This document shows positions 34,101-44,599 of a DNA stretch of 64,000 nt, piece by piece. Under the pieces are notes generated by a model that searched no databases, was not told the DNA's origin, and was given only the letters and a program-made list of their open reading frames with translations. The position numbers and the translations under genes are program-made. The stretch's first letter is position 1. Each line of letters starts with the position of its first letter. Source of the stretch: Cephalotus follicularis (Eukaryota > Streptophyta > Magnoliopsida > Oxalidales > Cephalotaceae); assembly GCA_001972305.1 (NCBI GenBank), contig BDDD01000717.1, positions 7,106-71,105 of the forward strand, in the 5' to 3' direction.

Positions 34101-34944
34101 ACTCACAAACCACGGGTACGTCCCTTACCTCTGGCTTAGACATCCGAGTATCCACCAGATGAGCTAAGAATCCTTGCGCACCTTTATCCAAAGCCTTACA
34201 TACAACCATAGCCGAGATCAACTTCAGAGGTGCCAAGCGCTGCTCGCAAACCAGCTCCATGCCTGACTCGTCGGACAAGCAAAAGGAAACAACCTTGCGC
34301 AAACAATCGGCCACTGATCGGTGCCTTACCAACCAATCCATGCCCAGGATGGCATCGAAGTCCTCAAACTGGAAGGGAATAAGGTCGGCCACAAAATTCT
34401 GTCCCTTGATCATAACATCACAACCCCTGTAGACTCGTCCTACACGGTAACTCTGGCCCGTAGGAACAGATACAGCGATCTCTTCATCCAAGGAACTTAA
34501 CACTCCATATGCATGTATGCAAAATGCATGGGCAACAAAAGATAAAGAGGCTCCCATGTCAAACAAAACTGTGGCATCTCTGCCGAAGATAAGATCCTTA
34601 CCTATAGCCACATCCGTGAATCCAAGAGCATCTTCTCTGTTCAGAGCATAGACTCTAGCTGTTGCCGCTGGTCTACCCTGCTGACGACTTCCACCAGTCC
34701 TGGATGATCCCGCTTGCGAAGCCATTGATCCACCTCTAGCTCCTGCACGTTGTCTATTAGAAGCAACTAATCCAGGTGTTATCGTGGTCTGCTGGACTTG
34801 TGGACAATTCCTCTTTAAATGCCCAACCTGGCCACACTGAAAACATTCACGGGTGTCTGTCTTGCAGTTGCCAAAGTGGAAACGACCACACTTTTGGCAC
34901 TTTGGAGGCTGTTGAGAGACTGAAGAGCTCTGGTGCCTGCTCTG
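34101..34944 (-). pseudogene. Protease region, element F
   Basis: It follows the gag stop. A CCHC knuckle, CFQCGQVGHLKRNC, lies at about 34806-34850, then the protease. The active site reads TVLFDMGASLSF: the DTG triad has become DMG through one C-to-T change (34555-34557). The LGMDW motif (ILGMDWLVRHRS) is present. The protease is expected to be impaired. Confidence 0.85.
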
Positions 34945-35982
34945 CTACGCACCACTGGTTGTAGGAGGATTTTTCTGCTGCGAAGAAAACGTCCCCTGGC
35001 CATCAGACCTGGCCTGTCCTCGGTTTCCATCGTCAACTTGCTGGTTGGAGTACCGTTTCCTTCGGTTCCCTTGTCCTCGGGAAGAACCCTCCCCTTGAGC
35101 AGACTGATGTCTGTCTCTCTTCTGTCCTCTTTCCTGACGATTCCTCTGTTCCATGATACTCTGCTCAACTCTCTTGGCAGATTCCACCATATCTCCAAAG
35201 ACAGTCCAGTTGGTTGCTGCCACAGTATGTCTTACCTCAGGATTCAACCCATCCAAGAACTTCTCATATCTCTCATCTTGCTCTGCAACAAAAGCCAGAG
35301 AAAAATGAGACAACTCCATAAAGCGATATTCATACTGGGTCACGGTCATACTCCCTTGACGTAGATTCAGAAACTCTCTCCTCTTGCCCTTCACGAAGGT
35401 AGCCGGGAAAAAGTACTGACGAAACTCTCTCTTGAAAACATCCCAAGTGATCATAGCAACATCAATGTGTCTAGCTTGCAGAGCTTCCCACCAACAAAGA
35501 GAGTTCTTCCTTTCCAAGAAGACAGCAAGTCCAACGCGTGAGTCGTTGGAAACTCCCATCTGTACAAAAAGCATCTCAAGATGATTCAGCCATGCCTCTG
35601 CATCTGCAAAACCATCCGTTGCCTCAAAAGTTGCAGCACCCAAACGTTGCAAACGTTCCACAGGTAAAGCTTGAGGTCGAGAACCACTCAAAGCTTGGGC
35701 TATCAACGTAGCAAACTGCATCCACTCTGGATGACCACCTGTACCAATCGGAGGAGGCACCTGCACTGCTGGCTGCGCTGCCAGGACCTCAGCTGCCACA
35801 GCTGGTCCAGTCTCTTGTTCAACCATTCTAGGGTTAACCGGCACACCAAGTCCAACAGGAGGCAGTTCTTGATCCACATGTGGTGGGGAGGTCTCTTTTC
35901 CTCTACCCTGAACACGTCCTCTGGATGGGGAAACCCTTCGGCCCCTACCCACGCCACTTCTTCTAGTCTGACGTGGAGGCAC
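34945..35982 (-). pseudogene. gag: gag, element F
   Basis: 345 residues from MPPRQTRRSGVGRGRRVSPS. The basic N-terminus is followed by the gag core: PQALPVERLQRLGAATFEAT, EAWLNHLEMLFVQMGV, WWEALQARHIDVAMITWD, RREFLNLRQGSMTVTQYEYR, FLDGLNPEVRHTVAATNW and VESAKRVEQSIMEQ. An Arg/Gln/Gly-rich linker follows. It is closed by TAG at 34945-34947, where Gln is expected; the frame then goes on into the zinc knuckle and protease. Confidence 0.9.
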
Positions 35983-36097
35983 CAGCTACCTTCACATGCA
36001 AGGTTAGGCCATCACTAACATGAGTACTACATGAAATGCAATGCATGCATACCCCTAAAAGTATCCAAAGAAAAACACAAGGAAACTAAACCAATAT

Positions 36098-36107
36098 ATC
36101 TGATACA
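36098..36107 (-). other. Primer binding site, element F (decayed)
   Basis: ATCTGATACA on the plus strand is the complement of TGTATCAGAT, close to the initiator-Met tRNA PBS TGGTATCAGA. It is 7 bp from the LTR. Confidence 0.6.
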
Positions 36108-36114
36108 AAAAAGC

Positions 36115-37806
36115 TGACACGCCCCGTTGCCGAGGACGGCCATGCCAGGTGGAAGGATCCCTCACCTGGATCCCTAACCAAACCCCAACAACAACAAAAG
36201 CTAACGCTAAGGCCAGGGCATGCGTTAAAAATGCGCTCCCAAGGAGAGCTGCGCTCCCTAGGCCAAACGCTCCCGAGGCATGAAACAAGAACTGCCAGAG
36301 CAGGAAGGAGGAAAGAAGGAAGGGTAAAACAATAAAAGAACCCTTACTTAAACTATCCCCAAAGCTCACCGTTTGACTAAAAGAAATGTGCACAACACCC
36401 ACACAGAAAATGCACCGTTTAACTAAAGGGAACATCCACCACACACACAGCCCAAACGCACCGTTCCACTAAAAGGGACATGCCAGGGAAGGAAGCCAAG
36501 GCAGAGAACGCAACACTACGTCTTGCCTTAGGTCCCGGGCAGGGATGCCAACACAACCTAACGCAACGCAAACTTGGTCTGCGTCCCATCCTAAGATATG
36601 TCTTTCCAGAATTAACCATCCTCGGACATGTCCTCATTGAACGACAACACTTAACAAGAGGCTAAGCTTGGGATCAACAAAAGGGCCTGGGAACAAATGC
36701 CAAGCGCATGGGACAACCACCCGAGGTCCCACCAACACTCGAACTACAATGAGGAGCTAACATCTCACCTGGTCAGGCACCCAGGGGATCCACCAGGGCT
36801 CACCCATAAAAACATCTCCAGGGACCTAGCTGGTCCGAGGTCGGGAGGTCGGGCAAAACTAAAGAAAACTGCTTACCTCCACTTAACGTCACGACATGCC
36901 CGGGGACAACGCCTTGAGACGCCACCAGACCTCAGCTTAGGGTCAACCAACCTGATGCAAAGTCAACCTAAAGGTTTGACCGACCACAAACAAGCCACCC
37001 CTTCCCCCGGCATCTCAGCAGAGGTGCCACGCACGAAAGGCCCGAGGAGAAACACTGCAGTTTCACCAAGGTCAGGGGTGGGAAGACCTGCTACCCTGCC
37101 CAGGGTCAAACAACCGCCGAACTTCTACGTCATCCCTGTACATCCAAACACTTACCAAAAATAGCGCTAGGGCTAAGAGAACAGCACAAACAACAAAGTA
37201 TATAAAATAAAAGAAATGCATTATATACACGGTCCCGGGCAAACTGCCGAGGATGCCCAACATCCAAGACTTTAACATAACTTGCAAAGAAGGTTTTAGA
37301 AGGCATAGATATAAACAAAACTATACAAGAAAACTCGCAAGAATGTCCCCAAATGCATGATGGTGTTCGAGGCCTAGGAACCATCCTAAGGTGCTGCGTC
37401 TGGCATCTACCTCTCTCGACAAGCTGTCCTTAGTGGATCTTAAGAACACTGCTGCCTCGCTCCCTCTACACACAAAATTGAGAGGGGATTTGTCCAACTG
37501 ACTAGTGAGTAAGATCAAAGGGTATCCTGGGTGACCCATTTCCACCGGGGTGCCAAGAGTCAAGATAAACATGCCCTGCCCCAACTGGACCGAGAACAAC
37601 CCATCTCCTCTGCTGAACAAAACAAGGCAGAGGTGAAAGTATACAAGGATATCAATAGCAAAGGAAAGTCCGAGGAGACGTCAGAGCTACCAACTCAGTG
37701 ACTGACCTCAAGGAAAGAAGGTAAACAACAGTTTACATATGTAAGAACATGCCAAGGATCCAAGGATCAACAAAAGATCAACTCTAAGGATCAACAATTC
37801 TCAATG
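36115..37806 (-). repeat. Element F 5' LTR, interrupted by element A
   Basis: It starts TGACACGCC and matches the 3' LTR (28213 onward) up to CAACAATTCTCAA at about 37805, where element A begins. The remainder, expected to the right of A, is not present at 46716, so it was deleted. Confidence 0.88.
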
Positions 37807-38039
37807 TGTAATACCCTGCTCGTTCGTAAATATATTTTACGGATTTTATGTGTGTGGTCGGGCTTTTTAATTGTGTTTAATTTTAAAGTCCGGTTGCCCT
37901 TTTGTTTTGGGCCTATGTGATTTGGGTTGTTGATACAGCCTAAATTTTTGGGATATGTTGTGCTATGTTGGGTTTATTTTATCAAAATTTTTATTTCATT
38001 AAAACAATTTATCTTTTAATTTATAAATCCTTTTTGTTT

Positions 38040-38200
38040 TATTTATTTTAATTATTTTTTTATTTCCTTTTCCTTTTCCCTTCTTTCCTATTTTTCTTAT
38101 TCTTCCTATTCTTCTTCCTTCTTTCCCTGAAGTCTCTCCCTCCCTCATAAATTTTACACGCCTTCAATCTTTCCTTCCCTTATTCAGCCGATTCCTGTTC
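38040..38200 (+). promoter_or_regulatory. Candidate LTR promoter and CT-rich leader
   Basis: A long pyrimidine-rich stretch and a TATA-like CATAAATTT near 38137-38150, in the 5' half of the LTR. The same layout is found at about 44840-44960, 24835-24985 and 6225-6320, and reversed at 1640-1960 and 58570-58760. Conservation is seen; promoter use is inferred. Confidence 0.35.
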
Positions 38201-38942
38201 CTTCTCCTTCCTTACGTGGGCAGATTTGGTCTTCTAATTCCATTTAAAGAGTGATATTGCCTTTGTCATATGCTATTCTATCCTCTCTTGCAAGCAACTG
38301 CCGAAATTTTGCAAGCAAGAATCTGTGGCGTTCTTTATATGTTTACGTCATCAACAATCGGGTTTGTACCCTTTGAATTCAACCCTTGATTGTTGTGTTT
38401 TAGTTATACCTCTTTTGACAAGCTTTGAGTTTGTATATTCGTTTTTCCCTCTCTTTGTTTTGTTTCTTTGTTCAGCCTCGTAATCATAGAATTGTGGTGT
38501 TTCTCATACGGTTTCTGTGTTTCCCATATCATTACAGGTCAGTTAATTCGTCTCCTCTAATGATAGTTTTGTTTCAATGTCATGCTTGGAGTTTTTATGC
38601 TCTTGGTGTCTTTGGTTTCAATTCCCATATCTAAATGTGTTGTCATTGTGTTAATATGATTGTCAACACGTTTTATACACATAGATGTGTCATAAACTGG
38701 TTTTTATAACATCTAAAACTGATAAAAGACAGAATCTGGACATAAATATGCATTGCCTTCTTGTTTCCCTTTTGTAAGTTAACCCACTGTCAGGTTGTTT
38801 TCTTGTCAATTCTATGTTTTTATGTCACCTACAAGTCATATATGATCATATGTTTATGTCCATATGTCTCTGGTTTAATGTAGAAACCATTTGAACCATT
38901 TTCAGTATTGAATTGTCGAATTTCCAACTGTTTTGTCACCCA

Positions 38943-39155
38943 GAACAGTCGGCTGTCTCTGTGATCAGTCGGCTGGAATGGATGAGTAGCCGACTGCCAT
39001 ATGAATGCAGTCGACTGCCTTAGGTTGAGTAGTTGACTGAAGGTATGAACCAGTCGACTGCCTGCACTTTGAATTGAGTAGTCGACTGGACCTTTTGAAT
39101 AGTCGACTGTCTTGCTTCCCCAATCGACTGGTGCCCTGTATTAGTCGACTATTTG
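38943..39155. repeat. AGTCGACTG motif array, A 5' LTR
   Basis: Ten sites: CAGTCGGCTG twice, TAGCCGACTG, CAGTCGACTG, TAGTTGACTG, CAGTCGACTG, TAGTCGACTG twice, CAATCGACTG and TAGTCGACTA. They are about 17-31 bp apart, and CCCAGAA stands on both sides. Confidence 0.9.
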
Positions 39156-39664
39156 CCCAGAAATGTATTGTTTTCAACTGTTTTAATTCGTTTGATCCCC
39201 GAATCGATCCGAGTCTTTTCCAAACACTGTTAAGAGTCTGTTTTATACTTCTAATGTGTTTTAGACTCTTATACGTATGATTTTGAATGTCTTTTTAGAT
39301 TGATTATGATTCAAGTGAAGTTTGGTTTAAGTCATCTATTCGTTAGTACTTTGTGAGCGCATAAGGTACGGATTTTCTGTTCCTTGGCTATCTAATATTC
39401 GAACTGAAAACAGTTTTGCTAAGCTTCTTCGTTTATGAAATTGAGAATGTTTTATGACTTTGACAAGTTTCTAATTTAAAGTTGGTTTATGATTCCGACT
39501 TTATCCATACGATATGAAATGATACGATATGTTATGATATGATATGTTATGATACCGTTGTGAGTGGTTTTTTGAATATGTTGTGAGGAAACATATTTTA
39601 TGTGATTTTGAATTGATTCTGATAAATCAATTATTTTTGAAATAAATATTGAGTATTGTACCCA

Positions 39665-39743
39665 CCTATGGGGCGTACCATAGGCGCGTCGTAGGCCTGG
39701 CACGGGGACGTGACACTTCCGTAGCAGTCTGATTAGACTACGG
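39665..39743 (+). other. Paired LTR hairpins (A 5' LTR)
   Basis: CCTATGG (39665-39671) pairs with CCATAGG (39678-39684) over loop GGCGTA. CCGTAG (39719-39724) pairs with CTACGG (39738-39743). Both stems are perfect. Confidence 0.7.
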
Positions 39744-40324
39744 CGTCTCTGAGTGTATGAACAAATCCCATGAGGTGGATTTGTGGATCTGCTATGTATG
39801 ATAGAGGCGTATGAATCGATTATAGTTTATGTGATCTGAGGTGTGAATTAGATATGTGATCCGAGGTGTGATCAGATATGTGTATGTGAGAATTGACTTG
39901 TATAGTGCCGTACACTTCAATTCTAGTGGGCATGTGGAATTAGCGCCTCCCTTGCCAAATTTATGTTATGTGATATGTATATGGCTCAGTATGTTTTATG
40001 AACTATGGTTTGTGATTTAAGATTTCTGAATCAAAAATTAGGTTTTGAAATGTTCCGTAATTGCTTCGAAAGATATGCAATTGTTATTTAAATATGATTA
40101 AACTGTTTTAACTGTTTAAGATTTCTGTTACGTTATTATTGATTTATTAATGTTTTTAAATTACCGTTTACTGTTTTATTTCCCTTATCCGTACTCGTTT
40201 TGGCTGTTTTTGACTAATAAAGTAATGTTATGATTCGTTAAGTAATGGTTATATTATGATAAGTTAATGATATGTATGATATGACCCTGTGACGACTCCC
40301 GTCATCCGGGGGTGTTACAGATTA

Positions 40325-40336
40325 TTGTATCAGAGA
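40325..40336 (+). other. Primer binding site, element A
   Basis: TTGTATCAGAGA, one base from TGGTATCAGAGA, lies five bases after the LTR end. It would be primed by initiator-Met tRNA. Confidence 0.8.
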
Positions 40337-40490
40337 ATTAGGTTTTTGTTTCCTTAGAAGACCTAACTAGGTTTGACCTGTGAGATTCGGTAGACACTGG
40401 GTTAGGCTGTTTCGGTTATGATTTTCTGATATGTTTCTGCTTTGGTTTTTGTTCCTTGTGATGTTTTATGTGTTGGATACCTTTTCATAG

Positions 40491-41375
40491 ATGGCACGTA
40501 CAAGGAACGCTGCTCGAAGAACTGCGACCGCTGAGGCTCAGGAAGTCAGAAATGAGCCTACCATGGAGGAGCTAGTACGTCAGGTTGTCGCTCAGGAGAT
40601 ACGGCGTGCGTTGAATGAACAGAATCAGAATCAGGGCTGTAGGGAGCCGGTTGTTGCTAACGATGCTCCAGCTGATGTCCAGTTGGGAAGAGATGCTGGG
40701 GACATGATTGATACTCCCACTTATGTCTGGTTAGAGCGGTTCCAGAAGCAGAGACCGCAGTCTTTCAGCTCAGCCATGATTCCTGTTGAGGCTGAGCACT
40801 GGATTGCTCATATGGATAAGATCTTTGATGTGCTTGGTTGCAGTGATGAACAGAAGATCAAGCTAGCTGTGTATAAGCTTGAGGGTGATGCTCAGAAATG
40901 GTGGAAAGCTGTGGATTTGGCTAAGGGTGGTAATTATACAGAGAATTTGACCTGGTCCGAGTTCTGTGAAGTCTTTTATCAGCAGTACTTTCCCACTGCT
41001 GATAAGGAGGCTTACGCCAGGGAGTTTATCAATACCAGACAAAGGGATGGAGAGTCGGTGACTGAGTTTTTGACTCGTTTCACTAGGCTTGCTGGTTTTG
41101 CTTGTTCTGCGGCGCGGACAGCACTGGAGCAGGCGGAAAAGTTCAAGTGGAAGTTACATTATCAGCTCCGGGGTAAATTGATCAACACCAGGTTTGCTGA
41201 TGCATCTGAAGTGGCTAATGCGGCAAAGAACATTGAGCTGGAAAGGTTAGATTTCCAGGCTGCTCGACAGGAGATTGACAGAAAGAGAAACAGAGGAGAT
41301 TCTCAAGGGCAAGGTTCTGGACAGAATAAGAATAGGAATGGCAAGCCTGGGAAGAGGAATGATAACCGGGGATAG
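40491..41375 (+). pseudogene. gag: gag, element A
   Basis: 294 residues from MARTRNAARRTATAEAQEVR. The gag core is clear: YVWLERFQKQRPQSFSSA, EAEHWIAHMDKIFDVLGC, AVYKLEGDAQKWWKAV, EVFYQQYFPTADKEAYAREF, RDGESVTEFLTRFTRLAG and LINTRFADASEVANAAKN. TAG at 41373-41375 followed at once by TAA ends it. The frame then goes on into the zinc knuckle and protease, so the stops are probably mutations in a single gag-pol frame. Confidence 0.9.
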
Positions 41376-41378
41376 TAA

Positions 41379-42302
41379 CAGCCCGGTAATTACCAGAGGC
41401 AGACTCAGGGAGCTGCGGATGTTCAGATTGCCAAGTGTGATGTGTGTGGTAGACAGCATCCAGTGGGAGTGTGTTACAAGGCTATCGGAGCCTGTTTTGT
41501 GTGTGGACAGAAAGGGCATTTCATGAAGGATTGTCCTGACCCTCGTGCAAAGGAAAGGAAAGGAAAATATGCAGATCATGGACAGCGCAACGTGGGAGGT
41601 CGTGTCTTTGCTATCACGACTCAGCAGGCAGCTAACGCACCAGGTACTGTTTCGGGCTTTATTTATGTTGGTAACCGTAGGGCTTATGTTTTGTATGATA
41701 CTGGATCGACCCACTCGGTTGTAGCGAGGTCTTTTGTTCGGCATCTTGGGATGCCTTCTCAGTTGCTTGATCCAGCTTTGGTTCTTTCGACCCTTACGGG
41801 TTCTTCTGTTGTGATTGCTGAGTGCTTTTATGCTTGTCCTCTTGTTTTTTATCATCGGATTTGTGATGCAGATCTTTTGCCTATCGATATGTATGACTTC
41901 GATATGATTCTGGGAATGAACTGGTTGGATCGTCATTGGGCTACGATCGACTGCTATGCTCGGAGGGTTCTGTTTGGGGATGTGAATAGTCTTGAGTTTG
42001 TTTATCAGGGTTCACAGCCGAGAAAAGAAGTGGAGGTTATATCTACTCTTAAGGCTCAGAAATTGGTGGCTAAGGGCGCAGAAGGTTTTTTAGCTGTTGT
42101 GAAGGATGTCTCAAAGGTTGAACCTCTCCTTGAAGACTATCCTATGGTACGAGAATTTTCTGATGTGTTTCCGGAGGAGTTACCGGGTTTGCCACCGCAA
42201 CGGGAAGTGGAGTTTACCATCGAACTCATTCTCAGAGCGGCACCTATATCTAAGGGACCTTACAGAATGGCACCATTGGAACTGAAAGAGTTGAAAGAAT
42301 AA
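41379..42302 (+). pseudogene. Zinc knuckle, protease and RT start, element A
   Basis: Same frame as gag. It has a short CDVCGRQHPVGVC motif, then CFVCGQKGHFMKDC (41493-41534), a nucleocapsid knuckle with all ligands. The protease active site is YVLYDTGSTHSVVA, followed by MILGMNWLDRHWATIDC. Next comes the linker that begins RT: FSDVFPEELPGLPPQREVEF and YRMAPLELKELK. TAA at 42300-42302 ends the open part. Unlike F, the DTG is intact. Confidence 0.9.
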
Positions 42303-43032
42303 TTGCAAGATATGTTGGATCGGGGTTTCATTCGGCCTAGTGTTTCGCCATGGGGTGCTCCGGTTCTTTTTGTGAAGAAGAAAGATGGGTCTACCTGCTA
42401 AAGTTGAGGCTATTACGAAATGGCCGAGACCTACCACAGTGACGGAGGTTAGGAGTTTCTTGGGTTTGGCTGGATATTATAGGCGGTTTATGGAAGGCTT
42501 TTCCTCTATAGCCTTACCACTAACTCAGCTTATGAGGAAAGGAGCTAAGTTTGAATGGAATGAGGAGCGAGAAGCAAGCTTCGAGAAATTGAAGAATGGT
42601 CTTGTGTCAGCACTGATTCTTCGTTTACCATCTGGGTCCGGTGGATACCAGATATACAGCGATGCTTCTAAGAAAGGTTTGGGTTGTGTTCTGATGCAGC
42701 ACGGTCATGTGATAGCTTATGCTTCGAGACAGTTGAAACCTTATGAAGTGAACTATCCTACACATGATCTTGAGTTGGCAGGGGTAGTGTTTGCATTGAA
42801 GATTTGGAGGCACTACTTGTACGGAGAAACTTGTGACGTCTTTACCGATCATAAGATTCTCAAGTATATCTTTACGTAGAAAGAGTTGAACATGCGTCAG
42901 AGAAGGTGGTTGGAACTTCTGAAGGACTATGATCTGAACATTCAGTACCATCCTGGTAAAGCAAATGTGGTGGCTGATGCTCTTAGTCGGAAGAGTTCTG
43001 GGAGTGTAGCGGCTTTGCTTACTCAGCCGTAG
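42303..43032 (+). pseudogene. RT remnant and RNase H, element A
   Basis: After [20 protein letters not shown] and VKKKDG the sequence passes directly, at about 42388, to [20 protein letters not shown]. The whole RT palm with its catalytic aspartates is therefore missing and the frame changes. RNase H follows: [82 protein letters not shown] and [11 protein letters not shown] at 42877-42879 and 43030-43032 both replace expected Gln. Confidence 0.9.
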
Positions 43033-44545
43033 TTGATAGCCGATATGGAGCGGATGGATTTGCATCTGTATGTTCGGGGTTCTAAAGGTTGTGTTGCTGC
43101 GATGAATGTTGAGCCTACTCTTATATCTCAGATTAAGACAGCTCAGAGTGGCGATGGTGAGCTTTGGGCCTTAGTCCAGAATGTTGAAAAGGGTAAGCAA
43201 TCAGAGTTCCGTATGGATGAGCACGGTGTGATATGGCTGGGTAATCGGTTGTGTGTTCCGTTAGATTCTTGTATCAGAGATGTTGTTTTGTCAGAGGCAC
43301 ACAGTTCTCCATTTTCTATACATCCGGGTTCTACGAAAATGTATAGGGATTTGAAGAAGAACTTCTGGTGGAATGGAATGAAAAGGGATGTAGCGGAGTA
43401 CGTTGGGAAGTGTTTGATCTGTCAGCAGGTAAAGATTGAACACCAACGTGCTAGTGGTTTGTTACAGCCCTTGGAAGTTCCGGTATGGAAATGGGAGAGT
43501 ATATCGATGGACTTTGTTACGAGTTTGCTGAGAACTTTTAGAAGGAATGATGCTATATGGGTAGTAGTGGATCGATTGACTAAATCAGCTCACTTCTTGG
43601 CTATCCGAGAAGACTTTTCGGTTGACCGTTTGGCTGAGGTGTTTCAGCAGGAGATAGTGAGACTGCATGGGACTCCGGTATCCATTGTTTCGGATAGGGA
43701 TCCTCGTTTCACATCGCGGTTTTGGAAAGGGTTCCAGAAAGCATGGGGTACTAGGCTCAGTTACAGTACAGCTTTTCATCCACAGACAGATGGGCAAACT
43801 GAGAGAACCATCTAGACCTTAGAGGATATGTTGAGGTCTTGTGCTTTGGAGTGGACTGGGAGCTGAGATGAGTATTTGAGCTTTGTGGAATTTGCCTACA
43901 ATAACAGTTGGCATGCTAGCATTGGTATGGCTCCGTTTGAAGCTCTGTATGGGAGGAAGTGTCATGCTCTGACATGTTGGGATGAGGTTGGAGAGCGAGT
44001 TATTAAAGGACCTGAGCTAGTACAGGTCACTACGGAGAAAGTGGCTATAGCAAGGGAGAGATTGAAAGCAGCTCAATCTTGACAGAAGAGTTATGCGGAC
44101 AGACATCGGAGGGACTTGGAGTTCAAGGTTGGTGAACATGTGTTCTTAAAAGCTTCACCTTGGAAAGGAGTCTGCCTTTTTGGGCTGAAAGGAAAGTTGA
44201 GTCCGCAGTTTATCGGACCTTTTGAAGTTCTGGAGAGGTTTGCGCAGTCGCTTATCGGTTAGCTTTCCTCCGCAGTTAGCACACGTCCATAACGTGTTCC
44301 ACGTGTCTTTGCTGAGAGGTTATCAGTATCATCCTCTGCATGTGGTTCACTATCCGTTGGACAGTATTCGTGAGGATCTATCTTGTGACGAGGAGGCCAA
44401 GGCTATTTTGGATCGACAGGAACGGGTGATAGGTAGCAAGACCGTTTCTTTTGTGAAAGTGCTGTGGAGGAACCATCCCGAACGTGATGCTACTTGGGAG
44501 CTTGAGGAACATATTCGGGAGCGATATCCGCACTTGTTTGTTTGA
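43033..44545 (+). pseudogene. Integrase and chromodomain-like tail, element A
   Basis: Zinc region EAHSSPFSIHPGSTKMYRDL and CLICQQVK. Catalytic residues are in SMDFVTSLLR, SDRDPRFTSRF and HPQTDGQTER (Glu at 43801-43803), all present. Then EFAYNNSWHASIGMAPFEAL, SYADRHRRDLEFKVGEHVFL and AHVHNVFHVSLLRGYQYHPL. The tail, VKVLWRNHPERDATWELEEH with YPHLFV, ends at 44545. Stops are TAG 43813, TGA 43864 and TGA 44080. A one-base loss near 44240 moves the tail to another frame. Confidence 0.9.
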
Positions 44546-44587
44546 GGTATGTATGTGTTTGTGATTTCGGGACGAAATCTTTTTTTT

Positions 44588-44599
44588 AGGGGGGGTGGA
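44588..44599 (+). other. Polypurine tract, element A
   Basis: AGGGGGGGTGGA directly before TGTAATACCC. The preceding GATTTCGGGACGAAATCT is shared with element B. Confidence 0.85.

Larger units (their letters stand above)
28213..37806 (-). mobile_element. Element F: near-complete Ty3/gypsy chromovirus, gamma LTRs
   Basis: 3' LTR 28213-31167, PPT, pol and gag (35982 down to 31196), PBS, and 5' LTR from 36115 to where element A cuts it at 37806. One frame holds from gag through RT, then a single frameshift at a run of A (about 33417-33425), then one frame to the end. About eight nonsense codons are all explained by CAG/CAA to TAG/TAA, CGA to TGA or TGG to TGA. It is the most complete pol in the window. 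Confidence 0.9.
37807..40319 (+). repeat. Element A 5' LTR (complete alpha LTR)
   Basis: TGTAATACCCTG to GGGGGTGTTACA. It contains, in order, a CT-rich leader (38040-38200), the motif array (38943-39155), hairpin 1 (39665-39684) and hairpin 2 (39719-39743). It is the reference copy for the family here. Confidence 0.93.

Noticed and set aside
40325..40336. tRNA gene at TGGTATCAGAG-like sites
   Set aside because: Only the 3'-end complement of initiator-Met tRNA is present, which is the primer binding site, not a tRNA gene.
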